Assembly (NCBI RefSeq): GCF_014202755.1
Contig: NZ_JACHHK010000002.1
Span: forward strand, 248,001-312,000
DNA from: Catenisphaera adipataccumulans
GTDB lineage: Bacteria > Bacillota_I > Bacilli_A > Erysipelotrichales > Erysipelotrichaceae
DNA: 64,000 nucleotides
Direction of reading: 5' to 3'
A model generated the notes under the pieces. It was not told the DNA's origin and made no database searches. It saw nothing but the letters and a program-made list of their open reading frames with translations. Positions 8,810 through 17,230 of this stretch are shown here, one piece after another (the stretch's first letter is position 1; every line of letters starts with the position of its first letter). Both the position numbers and the translations under genes were made by a program.

Positions 8810-9187
8810 ATGGCTGATACCTTTAAGAAAGAACTTAAGACGGCCGAAGAACAGGAAATTTACAAAGTCTGGCGTAAGATCAATGACGCCATGATCACGA
8901 AAGACCGAAAAACATTGGAACAGCTGTATGCAGATGATCGAAAATTCGTTCATATGAGCGGAAAGACGCAGACAAAACAGGAGTATCTCGATGAGATCAT
9001 GGACGGCACATTAAATTATTACCATACAGATCTCAAAGAAATCGAAATCTGTGTCAACGGAAAAGAAGCAGAACTGTCGGCAGTGAGCTATTTTCAGGCA
9101 AAGGTATACGGCATGAGCGGAACATTTCCCATGCATACAGCAGCCCGGTTCAAAAAAGTTGACGGCAAATGGATCTGTACAGGATAA
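8810..9187 (+). CDS. NTF2/SnoaL-like protein
   Basis: Protein of 125 aa with the features of the SnoaL/DUF4440 cone fold: an N-terminal amphipathic helix, DRKTLEQLYADD, FVHMSGKTQTKQEYLDEI and a terminal RFKKVDGKWICTG strand pair. Such proteins are small-molecule isomerases, cyclases or binding proteins. A start at 8789 would overlap the SDR stop; AAAGGAAGG supports 8810. It follows the SDR by 13 nt, so it may act on the product of that enzyme; this is inferred. Confidence 0.82.
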   Translation: MADTFKKELKTAEEQEIYKVWRKINDAMITKDRKTLEQLYADDRKFVHMSGKTQTKQEYLDEIMDGTLNYYHTDLKEIEICVNGKEAELSAVSYFQAKVYGMSGTFPMHTAARFKKVDGKWICTG

Positions 9188-9234
9188 ACAGATCCCAAAC
9201 AAACCGTTGAGAAGGGAAGAAAGGAAGAATACAA

Positions 9235-9963
9235 ATGAGTGACAGACCATATATTTTCTGCCATATGGGTACGTCTGTAGACGGAAAGATCATGGGCAGA
9301 TACATGGATACCCAAGCAAGCCAGGGGGCAGGAGAAGCCTTTTATCGGATCGCTTTTGGAAAGGAACGCTTTTACAAACATCAGGGATGGCTGTCCGGCC
9401 GGGTGACGACCGATGACAATTTTACCTTGTATGCCAAACCAGATCTGATCCCGGACGCACCGGAAGTACCGGAAGGTGATTATGTCGCACGTCAGTCGGA
9501 TATGTACTATGTCTCCATTGATCCATCCGGAAGATTAGGCTGGAAAGATCATGTTCTGCATTACCACGACACGACAGCTGATGTGATCGAGGTCCTGACG
9601 GAAAGAGCGTCCAATGACTACAAAGCATTTTTACGCCGGCTGGGTATTTCCTATATCATTGCCGGAAAAGAAACCTATGACTATGATCAGATGCTGAAAA
9701 AGCTGAAAGAAAAATTCGGCATCGAGATGCTGATGCTGGGCGGCGGTGCGGTACTGAACTGGTCGTTTCTGCAGAAAGGATACTGCGATGAAGTCAGCAT
9801 TGTCATCAGTCCGGCCGCCGATGGTTCCGTAAAAACGCAGTCCTTGTTCATGGAAAAAGAAGGCCTGAGCGACGATACACCGGTCACGTTCCAGCTGCTG
9901 GATGTGCAGCGGACCGAAGGCGATTCAGTCTGGCTGCGTTACAAAGTCGATCATGCGCAGTAA
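9235..9963 (+). CDS. RibD C-terminal/DHFR-like reductase
   Basis: Predicted pyrimidine or related NADPH reductase of 242 aa. It has the dihydrofolate-reductase-like fold of the RibD C-terminal family: ICHMGTSVDGKI-type opening (seen as FCHMGTSVDGKIMG), LSGRVTTDDNF, and a late MLGGGAVLNWSFLQ glycine-rich cofactor motif followed by DEVSIVISP. There are no riboflavin genes nearby, so a role in riboflavin synthesis is unlikely; stand-alone members have diverse or unknown substrates. The stop overlaps the start of the next gene by 11 nt. Confidence 0.87.
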   Translation: MSDRPYIFCHMGTSVDGKIMGRYMDTQASQGAGEAFYRIAFGKERFYKHQGWLSGRVTTDDNFTLYAKPDLIPDAPEVPEGDYVARQSDMYYVSIDPSGRLGWKDHVLHYHDTTADVIEVLTERASNDYKAFLRRLGISYIIAGKETYDYDQMLKKLKEKFGIEMLMLGGGAVLNWSFLQKGYCDEVSIVISPAADGSVKTQSLFMEKEGLSDDTPVTFQLLDVQRTEGDSVWLRYKVDHAQ

Positions 9964-10594
9964 ACTGCCGCAAAAACCAAGGCTTCTCTATCAGGGGCAG
10001 GCCAGCATCCGGATCATATCTTCAGACGGCAAGGTCATTTATATTGACCCTTATGCTGGTGACGGCTATGATTTGCCGGCAGATCTTATCCTGATGACAC
10101 ATCGACATTTCGATCATTGTGATACAAGCATGATCCGGAAAAGAAATCCGGACTGCCGGGTCATTTCCTGGAAAGAGGCCCTTGCCCATGGCCGGCACAA
10201 TTCTTTCGATCTTGGATACGTCCGGATCCGGTCGATAGAAGCCGGCGGCAATCCTCTGCATAGCCGGCGTCACTGCGTCGGATATGTCCTGGAATTTCCT
10301 GCCGGGCCGCAGACGATCCGCGTCTATGTTTCCGGCGATACTTCGCGTGTGCCGCAGATGGCACAGCTGGCTTCCCTGCACATCAATTATGCCTTTTTCT
10401 GCTGCGACGGTGTATTTAACATGGGATTGAAAGAGGCCGCAGAATGTGCCGCACGGATCGGCGCAAAACATAACATTCCGTATCATATGTCCATCAATGA
10501 GATTTTTGATCGGAGGATCGCCGAACAGTTTCCGGCTGCAGACCGTCTGATTCTTGAAGCAGGCGAGGAAATTGAACTGGAACCGGCCTCATAA
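9953..10594 (+). CDS. Metallo-beta-lactamase-fold hydrolase
   Basis: Metal-dependent hydrolase of 213 aa related to the UlaG/YtnP-like branch. The metal motif MTHRHFDHCD (HxHxDH) is at about residue 45, YVSGDTSR carries the bridging Asp, and IPYHMSINE holds the last His. The most likely start is ATG 9953, overlapping the upstream gene by 11 nt, so translation is probably coupled; no clear separate ribosome site is present. Substrate unknown. The row of genes suggests a shared catabolic or detoxifying operon. Confidence 0.85.
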   Translation: MRSKLPQKPRLLYQGQASIRIISSDGKVIYIDPYAGDGYDLPADLILMTHRHFDHCDTSMIRKRNPDCRVISWKEALAHGRHNSFDLGYVRIRSIEAGGNPLHSRRHCVGYVLEFPAGPQTIRVYVSGDTSRVPQMAQLASLHINYAFFCCDGVFNMGLKEAAECAARIGAKHNIPYHMSINEIFDRRIAEQFPAADRLILEAGEEIELEPAS

Positions 10595-10626
10595 ACAAAA
10601 TCTTTAGATCGGAAAGGAGAAGAAAA

Positions 10627-11736
10627 ATGAAAAAACTTGGATTTGGCTGTATGCGTCTGCCTGTGCATGGCGACGGCCGCATCGACATGGAAACGCTGAA
10701 ACGGATGGTCGATGCATTCATGGCAAAAGGATTTACGTATTTTGATACTTCCTATGTATATCACAACGGGAACAGTGAAAAGGTTCTGAAAGAGGCGCTG
10801 GTCAATCGGTATCCAAGAGATTCTTTTACCATCACGACCAAGTCGCCGGTCTTCATGATCCAAAGTCAGCAGCAGTTCTTTACGATTTTTCAGGAGCAGC
10901 TCGACCGCCTGGGCACAGATCATGTCGATTATTACTGGCTGCATGCCATCAACCGCAATGAATATAAAACAGTCCAGAAATATGATCTGGTCGGTGCGCT
11001 GAAACAGCTGCAGGCAGAAGGAAAAACCAAGCATATCGGCATGTCCTATCACGACAGTCCGGAACTGCTGGATCAGATCCTGACGGATCATCCGGAACTG
11101 GAGTTTGTACAGCTGCAGCTGAACTATTTCGACTGGGATTCGCCGTTTGTCGCTTCGAAAGAAAACTATGAAGTCTGCCGCAAGCATGGGAAACCTGTCA
11201 TTGTCATGGAACCGCTCAAAGGCGGCAATCTTGTCCGTCTGCCGTCGGATCTGACCGCAGCGATGAAAGCAGAAGATCCGGATCGATCCATCGCTTCCTG
11301 GGGCATCCGCTTTGCGGCAAGCCTTGACAATGTGTATATGGTGCTTTCCGGTATGTCGGATGAAGCGCAGATGAACGACAACCTGTCGTATATGGAAGAC
11401 TTTGAACCATTGAATGATAAGGAACAAGCCATCATCCGTGAGACCCAGCAGGAACTGCGTGCATCGATGCCTTATCAGCCGGAGGACTTCCGAAAAGCAG
11501 AAGAAGCTTGCCCGAAGAAGATCGGCATGGTGAAGATCGTGCAGATGCTGAATGAACGCAAAGCCGTCGTCAACGACGGGAAGGTGATCAACACACCGAT
11601 CTACTATGATATCTTTCTGGATGGCTGCGGAAAAGCAGCCGACTGCGACCATTGCGGAAAATGCGCAGGAATGGTGAAAGGAATTGATGTTCCTCAGCTG
11701 TTGGAAGAGGCGGACCGACGGCTGCGAAACTGGTGA
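10627..11736 (+). CDS. Aldo/keto reductase with decayed Fe-S tail
   Basis: Reductase of 369 aa with an AKR barrel like the one at 2343 (shared FGCMRLP opening, FDTSYVYHNG with D and Y, TTKSP with K, YWLHAINR with H, VIVMEPLKGGNLV). The C-terminal extension aligns in position with the Fe-S domain of that paralogue but keeps few cysteines: one at EEACPKK, then DCDHCGKCAGM, whose last cysteine is not followed by the usual CP. It probably binds one cluster at most. AAAGGAG precedes the ATG. A hairpin terminator follows. Confidence 0.9.
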   Translation: MKKLGFGCMRLPVHGDGRIDMETLKRMVDAFMAKGFTYFDTSYVYHNGNSEKVLKEALVNRYPRDSFTITTKSPVFMIQSQQQFFTIFQEQLDRLGTDHVDYYWLHAINRNEYKTVQKYDLVGALKQLQAEGKTKHIGMSYHDSPELLDQILTDHPELEFVQLQLNYFDWDSPFVASKENYEVCRKHGKPVIVMEPLKGGNLVRLPSDLTAAMKAEDPDRSIASWGIRFAASLDNVYMVLSGMSDEAQMNDNLSYMEDFEPLNDKEQAIIRETQQELRASMPYQPEDFRKAEEACPKKIGMVKIVQMLNERKAVVNDGKVINTPIYYDIFLDGCGKAADCDHCGKCAGMVKGIDVPQLLEEADRRLRNW

Positions 11737-11756
11737 TGATCAATTGAATAAAGATG

Positions 11757-11793
11757 GGAAAGCTCCTGATCAATATGGGATCCGGAGCTTTTC
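11757..11793 (+). terminator. Probable terminator
   Basis: The stem AAAGCTCC / GGAGCTTT is extended by an inner GATC / GATC pairing across one mismatch, with TTTT at the 3' side. It explains why the in-frame ATG at 11754 is not the start of the transporter that follows. Confidence 0.65.
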
Positions 11794-11834
11794 GTTACGA
11801 GAAAACGGCAGATTTTGGAAGGAAGGAATACAAA

Positions 11835-13190
11835 GTGAAAAAGGGAAAAGAAATTGATCTGATGCATGGACCGTTAGCGAGCAGTATGACCGGATATGCG
11901 CTGCCGGTTGCGCTGACGGGGATCCTTCAGCAGCTGTTCAATGCGGCGGATGTGGCAGTCGTGGGCCGGTTTGTCGGAACGGGAGCGATGGCAGCCGTCG
12001 GGACAGACAGTCCACTGGTCGCCCTGCTGATCAATTTTTTCACTGGTCTGTCTCTGGGGGCAACGGTAGTGATTGCCACCGCGATCGGCGAAGGAGATAA
12101 AGAAAAAGTGCACCGCGGCGTGCATACGGCTTTGCTGCTGGCTTTGATCGCCGGAATACTGGCCGCTGTGATCAGTGAAATAGCGGCGGTACCGCTGATC
12201 GGAATGATGGACGTACCGCAGGAAGTATTTTCGATGGCGGTCCTTTATATGCGGATCTATCTTGCCGGTCTGCCTGTGATCGTGCTCTATAATTTTCTGT
12301 CTGCTGTTTTCCGCAGCGCCGGTGATACGGAAGATCCGCTGCTGGCGCTGATCGTGTCCGGAAGCGTCAATGTCATTCTGAATATTTTCTTTGTGGCCGA
12401 AGTTGGAATGAATGTCGATGGGGTCGCACTGGCAACGGTGATCTCCAATGCGGTCAGTTCCGGGCTTCTGCTTTTCCAGCTCATCAAAAGCGACAGGGAG
12501 ATCCGTCTGCGCAAGGAGGATATGAAGATCGACCGGAAAGCGATGAAAAGAATATTGATGATCGGCGTGCCTTCCGGTATTCAGGGGATGATCTTTTCCA
12601 TTGCCAATATCATTATCCAGACCGCTATCAACAGTCTGGGAACGGCCGTCATGGCCGCTTCATCTGCTGCTTTCAATATTGAAGCTTGTGCCTATTATGT
12701 GGTGAACGCTTTCGGACAGACCTGTACGACTTTTGTCGGCCAGAATAATGGAGCTGGAAACAGAGAACGATGTGTGCGCTGTTTATATGATGCACTGGGA
12801 CTGGATTTTGCCTTTACAGGTATTTTATGTGCGGTGCTGCTGCTCTTCGGCCGCCCGATTCTTTCGCTTTTTAACGAGAACCCAGCAGTGATCAATTATG
12901 GATATATACGGTTGGAAATCATCTTTTTCAGTTTTATCTTTTCCATCATTCAGGAAGTTCTGTCCGGGTATCTGCGCGGATACGGCATTTCTGCCCGGCC
13001 GGCGCTGATCTCAGTGATCGGCATATGCGGGATCCGGATCTTCTGGATCTTCCGTGTTTTCCCCCGATATCCCCGTTTGCAGACGATCTTGCTTGCTTAT
13101 CCGATTTCCAATGCCGTTACGGCAGCGGTCCTTGTGTTTGCGGTGATGCAGTTCCATAAGTATAGAAATGAAAATCTGAGATTTCAGTAA
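11835..13190 (+). CDS. MATE-family efflux transporter
   Basis: Multidrug and toxic-compound exporter of 451 aa with about twelve membrane helices, probably driven by Na+ or H+. Typical MATE segments are visible: LPVALTGILQQLFNAADVAVVGRFVG in the first helix pair, FRSAGDTEDPL, GVALATVIS and the second-half VPSGIQGMIFS and FVGQNNGAGN. The GTG at 11835 follows GGAAGG at 8 nt; the longer frame from ATG 11754 runs through a hairpin and lacks a site. It ends in a shared terminator. Among so many reductases it may export reduced or conjugated toxic compounds; this is inferred. Confidence 0.9.
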   Translation: MKKGKEIDLMHGPLASSMTGYALPVALTGILQQLFNAADVAVVGRFVGTGAMAAVGTDSPLVALLINFFTGLSLGATVVIATAIGEGDKEKVHRGVHTALLLALIAGILAAVISEIAAVPLIGMMDVPQEVFSMAVLYMRIYLAGLPVIVLYNFLSAVFRSAGDTEDPLLALIVSGSVNVILNIFFVAEVGMNVDGVALATVISNAVSSGLLLFQLIKSDREIRLRKEDMKIDRKAMKRILMIGVPSGIQGMIFSIANIIIQTAINSLGTAVMAASSAAFNIEACAYYVVNAFGQTCTTFVGQNNGAGNRERCVRCLYDALGLDFAFTGILCAVLLLFGRPILSLFNENPAVINYGYIRLEIIFFSFIFSIIQEVLSGYLRGYGISARPALISVIGICGIRIFWIFRVFPRYPRLQTILLAYPISNAVTAAVLVFAVMQFHKYRNENLRFQ

Positions 13191-13193
13191 AAA

Positions 13194-13221
13194 AAACTGC
13201 AGATGTCTTATCTGCAGTTTC
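13194..13221. terminator. Bidirectional terminator
   Basis: An 11-bp stem (AAACTGCAGAT / ATCTGCAGTTT) with a GTCTT loop, flanked by an A run on the left and T-rich sequence on the right, lies between the convergent MATE and SMP-30 genes. Confidence 0.88.
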
Positions 13222-13228
13222 TTTTCTG

Positions 13229-14197
13229 TTATTGATACTGATAGCTTGGAAATGGTTCCGCGAATACTTCTGCACGGTAAACGGCAGCCTCTCCGGTCTT
13301 CATGTCAGCCGTGCACATATAAGCTTCTTTGGTGCCGGGGCGGATCTGAATGTGCGTGGACTTGAGCATTCTGCCTTCGTCCCTGCCGGGGATCAGGATC
13401 TGTCCGATCGGAATGCCGAAGGAATTGAAGATCAGGAATCTTCCCTGACTGCACATCGAAACATAAAGATTTTCATCCTTGTCCATACAGAGGGAATCCG
13501 GACCTTCATAGCCGGTGAAATGATAGAGAACGTTCGATTCACACGGGGCCGGCGACAGGCCGTCTTCGGATAATCCAATGCGATGTAACAAGGCCCGGCT
13601 GAATTCCGTGACATAGAGATTTTTTCCGTCCAGGCTCAGTCCGATGCCGTTGGTGGCAGCCATGCCGTTAGGAATGACGGGATGAACGGTTTTCTCATCG
13701 GGTTCGATATAAAAGATGCCGGCGCAAGGATCTGCGGCAGTTCCTTCCAGATCGGAGCAATAGAAGCCGCCTTTGGCATCAAAGACCATATCATCGATCA
13801 TATGGCCGTTGTTTTCCCAGATCCGATTGGTGATTTCACCGGTTTCCGGGTCCATGACGATGATCATGGAGCCATGATCGGATGCGGCGATCGTCGCAAA
13901 GAGCCGGCCGTCTTTATGGATCTTAACAGCGCTGGGGGCCATGTGCTCCGGCAGCTGTTTGAAAAGATGCACAGTGCCTTGGGGCATGTCGATCTTGTAG
14001 ATTCGTCCCATCGGGCAGTCGACAAGATACATATCGCCTCTGCGGTCAAAACAAATACCTTCTAAAATGTTCAGCCCGGGCTTGACATCGTCCATGGGGA
14101 TCTTGGCAAACAGTTCTGCCGTTATTGTTGGCAGGTTCTTTTCGTTTTCCGGAATTGGATAGACGGATCGTCCTTCCGGATAGACAAGCTTTTCCAT
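13229..14197 (-). CDS. SMP-30/gluconolactonase-like beta-propeller protein
   Basis: Six-bladed propeller protein of 322 aa, probably a metal-dependent lactonase. Expected metal ligands are present in order: E in LEGICFD, N in AATNGIGLSLDG and D in GPDSLCMDKDENLYV. Repeated blade strands such as GDMYLVDCP, GGFYCSDLEG and KNLYVTEFS are clear. AGGAGCG lies upstream on the minus strand. It is immediately downstream of the broken AKR gene (15-nt gap), so the two were probably one operon; sugar-lactone hydrolysis linked to an aldose reductase would make sense but is inferred. Confidence 0.85.
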   Translation of the reverse strand: MEKLVYPEGRSVYPIPENEKNLPTITAELFAKIPMDDVKPGLNILEGICFDRRGDMYLVDCPMGRIYKIDMPQGTVHLFKQLPEHMAPSAVKIHKDGRLFATIAASDHGSMIIVMDPETGEITNRIWENNGHMIDDMVFDAKGGFYCSDLEGTAADPCAGIFYIEPDEKTVHPVIPNGMAATNGIGLSLDGKNLYVTEFSRALLHRIGLSEDGLSPAPCESNVLYHFTGYEGPDSLCMDKDENLYVSMCSQGRFLIFNSFGIPIGQILIPGRDEGRMLKSTHIQIRPGTKEAYMCTADMKTGEAAVYRAEVFAEPFPSYQYQ

Positions 14198-14212
14198 TTT
14201 TATACGCTCCTT

Positions 14213-15064
14213 TCAGTCATGAACTTTGAAAGCTTTCAGCAGTCTTTCGCCCATGCCCGGCTGATCCGAATCATGATTGCCTTTGCCTGTATCCAGCTGA
14301 CGGATTTCCTTCATTTCATCCTCGGAAAGCCGGAAATCAAAGAGATCCAGATTGCCGGCCATATGGGCCGGATTGGTGGATTTCGGCAGTACGACAACTC
14401 CTTCCTGCACTTCAAAGCGCAGGATGATCTGCACCGGCGTCTTTCCATACTTCTCAGCCAGTGTCTGAAACAGCGGATGATGCAGAAGTTCGCCGCTGCC
14501 GTGGCCGAGCGGATAATACGCTTCCATACGGATATCATCCTGCTTCATCAATTTTCGAAGTTCCTGCTGCTGAAAGAAAGGATTGAATTCCACCTGATTG
14601 ACCGCCGGTTTGGTCGCAAACTGCGGGATGTATTTCTGAAAGAGTTTCGGCGACATATTGCTGACGCCGATCGAGCGCAGTTTTCCGGCCGCTTTCGCTT
14701 CTTCCAGTGCTTTCCATGCTCCCGCTACATCAAAATACGGCTGATGCAGCAGGTAGAGATCGATATAATCTGTTCCCAGCTTCTGTAAGGAAGCATCGAT
14801 GCCTTTCTTGGCTGCTTCATAACCGTAATCCTGCAGCCAGAGCTTGCTGGTGATGAAGATCTCACTGCGGGGAATGCCGGCGTCGGGTACGGCCTGGCCG
14901 ACTTCTTCCTCATTGAAATAGGCCGCAGCCGTGTCGATATGTCGATAGCCGGCTTTCAAAGCATCGGATACGGCTTAGTAGGTCGAGCCATCGTTGGGGA
15001 TCATGAAGACCCCGAATCCGACGGCCGGAATTTTATTGCCGTCATTGAATGTAAAATATTCCAT
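14213..15064 (-). pseudogene. Aldo/keto reductase interrupted by one in-frame stop
   Basis: The full-length frame is 283 codons from an ATG at 15064 with AGGAGG upstream, the same size as the intact AKR at 7175. Codon 30 is TAA (plus-strand 14975-14977), exactly where relatives have a Glu before AVxxALKAGYRHIDTA, so a single G-to-T change of GAA explains it. After the stop the frame is intact with D44, Y49, K of TSKLW, H of LLHQP and the cofactor region. A shorter product starting at 14959 would lack the first barrel strand and is unlikely to work. It may be a young pseudogene, a sequencing error or stop-codon read-through. Confidence 0.88.
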
Positions 15065-15275
15065 TGATCTTGTCCTCCTGACTACATTTATAGTAATGTT
15101 TCCTTTTTCTCAGAGACACCCCATGGGCCTGAAAGATGCGGTTTAATTCCCATTCTTTGCCAATCTGTTGCATATTACTCATTCTGAAGTTTCTTGATGT
15201 CGATAAAAACGGCAGGAGCGATTATCATTCAATCGTAATCAGGCAGAAGCCTGAACGATCAAGGAGGTAACGAAG

Positions 15276-15797
15276 ATGGCAAACGTGATGACGATCTTCT
15301 TTTCCATGAAAGGACAGACGATCGGTCCGTTCATGAAGATCCGCAATCAGGAAATCGGCAATACCGCGATGGCAGCCGGTTATGTCCAGAATGCGGTCGG
15401 AGGAGAAATCGCGGAGTTGGTTCCGGATAAGCAGTATCCGAAAGATCACATGGAACTGATCCGCGAAGCGCAGGATGAATACGATAACGGCGTGCGTGTG
15501 CCGCTGAAAGAATATCCGGATATCAAAGATGCAGATACTGTTTTTCTTGGATATCCAAATTGGTGGGGACATCTGCCGATGCCGGTGGTCAGCTTTTTGG
15601 AACATTATGACTGGACCGGTGTGAGGATCATTCCTTTTTGTTCCAATGAAGGCAGCGGTCTGTCAGCCACAGTGGAGGATATCCGCAAATACGCCGCGCA
15701 TGCGCAGGTTGAAAAAGGCCTGTCCATCACCGGATCGCGGACGCAGAAATCCGAAAAGAAGATCATGAAATGGGCAGAGAACCAACTGAATGCGTAA
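15276..15797 (+). CDS. Flavodoxin-like protein
   Basis: Flavodoxin-family protein of 173 aa. The FMN loop region starts as MTIFFSMKGQTIGPFM and lacks the usual Ser/Thr-Gly-Asn-Thr string at that place, though GYPNWWGHLPMPVVSFLEHYDW and SNEGSGLS, typical of this flavodoxin group, are clear. CAAGGAGG precedes the ATG. It is followed at 13 nt by an AKR and then another flavodoxin, so the three form an operon. Probably an electron carrier or small quinone/nitro reductase. Confidence 0.83.
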   Translation: MANVMTIFFSMKGQTIGPFMKIRNQEIGNTAMAAGYVQNAVGGEIAELVPDKQYPKDHMELIREAQDEYDNGVRVPLKEYPDIKDADTVFLGYPNWWGHLPMPVVSFLEHYDWTGVRIIPFCSNEGSGLSATVEDIRKYAAHAQVEKGLSITGSRTQKSEKKIMKWAENQLNA

Positions 15798-15810
15798 GAA
15801 AGGAGATACA

Positions 15811-16695
15811 ATGAACGAAATGAAAACTTACCAGCTGAACAATGGAACTACGATCCCAAGCATTGGCTTTGGTGTATTTATGATGCCGCCGGAGGAGTGT
15901 GAAGCAGCGGTCCTGCAGGCGTTCCAGGCCGGCTATCGGCTGATCGATACGGCCAATGCCTATATGAATGAACGGGCGGTCGGCCGGGCGATGAAAAAAT
16001 CCGGTCTTCCCAGAGAAGAAATTTATCTGACCACAAAGATCATGCCGATTGATTTTGGTTATGAAAAGACCAAAGCAGCGATCGATGCTACGTTGAAACG
16101 GCTGGATACGCCGTATATCGATTTGCTTCTGCTGCACATTCGGTTTGGGGACTACCTCGGCGCCTGGCAGGCCATGGAAGAAGCCGTGCAGGCAGGCAAA
16201 GTAAAGTCGATCGGTTTTTCCAATTTTGAAGCACCGCAGATCGAAGATATTGTAACGCATGCGAACATTATGCCGGCCGTCGATCAGATTGAATGCCATC
16301 CTTATTTTCAGGAACATGAGATCCGTGCTTTGCTGAAAAAGTACGGCATTCAGGTGGAATGTTACTATCCGGTCGGACACGGGGATCAAAAACTGCTGGC
16401 CGAACCGATCCTGAAAGAGATGGCAAAGAAATACGACAAATCTGTGGTGCAGATCATTCTGCGCTGGCATGAGCAGGAAGGTTTCATTCCGCTGCCGAAA
16501 TCCACGAATCCGGATCATATCAAAGCCAATTTGGATATTTTTGATTTCGAACTGACGGAAGCAGAAATGAACCAGATCCGCGGACTGGATACCAACCGGA
16601 GCTACTTCCAGGACTACTATGATCACACCACGGAAGAGGAGCATGCCAAACAGTTTTTGAACATTCCGCATCCGGATTATGATGCGCAGAAATAA
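15811..16695 (+). CDS. Aldo/keto reductase
   Basis: Single-domain AKR of 294 aa with D46 and Y51 (LIDTANAYMNE), K76 (TTKIM), H109 (LLLLHI), GFSNFE and the PLPKSTNPDHIKAN cofactor segment. The earlier in-frame ATG at 15790 lies inside the flavodoxin gene; AAAGGAG at proper spacing fixes 15811. It is a near paralogue of the AKR at 7175, sharing the FGDYLGAW segment, tetrad spacing and IFDF end. Flavodoxin genes lie on both sides. Confidence 0.92.
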   Translation: MNEMKTYQLNNGTTIPSIGFGVFMMPPEECEAAVLQAFQAGYRLIDTANAYMNERAVGRAMKKSGLPREEIYLTTKIMPIDFGYEKTKAAIDATLKRLDTPYIDLLLLHIRFGDYLGAWQAMEEAVQAGKVKSIGFSNFEAPQIEDIVTHANIMPAVDQIECHPYFQEHEIRALLKKYGIQVECYYPVGHGDQKLLAEPILKEMAKKYDKSVVQIILRWHEQEGFIPLPKSTNPDHIKANLDIFDFELTEAEMNQIRGLDTNRSYFQDYYDHTTEEEHAKQFLNIPHPDYDAQK

Positions 16696-16710
16696 AAAGA
16701 GGTTTTGTTT

Positions 16711-17217
16711 ATGAAGAAAATGCTTGTGGTTTATTATTCATGGTCAAACGGTAATACGAAACGGATCGCAGAAAAACTTGCGGCGGCCGCAGGGGCGGAT
16801 CTTGCCCGGATCGAGACGGTGAAGCCGTATACTGGTTCCTACAATGATGTCGTTGCACAGGGACAAAAGGAAGTCCGGCAGGGCTTTCTGCCGAAGATCA
16901 AGCCGCTGGCGGCAGATATCGATGATTACGATGTCATCGCCGTAGGGACGCCGACCTGGTGGTATACCATGGCACCGGCTGTCCGCAGCTTTCTGCACAG
17001 TCAGAACTGGAACGGAAAAACGGTGATCCCGTTCATGACCAACGGCGGCTGGCCCGGCCATGTCATTAAAGATATGAAAAAAGAATGTTCCGGCGCGGAT
17101 TTTCCGCTTTCGATGCAGATCCGATTCGATTCGAACGGCGGCGATCAGATGAAAACACCTGAAAAAGATGTGGATGCTTGGATCGCAAAGGTAAAGAGGC
17201 AGCTGGAAACAGAGTAA
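16711..17217 (+). CDS. Flavodoxin
   Basis: FMN-binding protein of 168 aa with a canonical phosphate loop, VVYYSWSNGNTKRIAEKL, then VGTPTWWYTMAPAVRSFL and MTNGGWPGHVIKDMKKE. It is the most classical of the three flavodoxin-like proteins here. ATG 16711 follows AAGAGG by 8 nt. Co-transcription with the AKR before it and the hydrolase after it is likely because gaps are 15 and 13 nt. Confidence 0.9.
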   Translation: MKKMLVVYYSWSNGNTKRIAEKLAAAAGADLARIETVKPYTGSYNDVVAQGQKEVRQGFLPKIKPLAADIDDYDVIAVGTPTWWYTMAPAVRSFLHSQNWNGKTVIPFMTNGGWPGHVIKDMKKECSGADFPLSMQIRFDSNGGDQMKTPEKDVDAWIAKVKRQLETE

Positions 17218-17230
17218 GGAGAGATACGAT

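Noticed and set aside
10483-11652. 389-aa open frame on the minus strand
   Set aside because: It is the antisense shadow of the aldo/keto reductase at 10627; no ribosome site and no family motif.
11754-11834. N-terminal extension of the MATE transporter from ATG 11754
   Set aside because: The stretch forms a terminator-like hairpin and lacks a ribosome site; GTG 11835 has one.
15763-16671. 302-aa open frame on the minus strand
   Set aside because: It lies antisense to the clear aldo/keto reductase at 15811.
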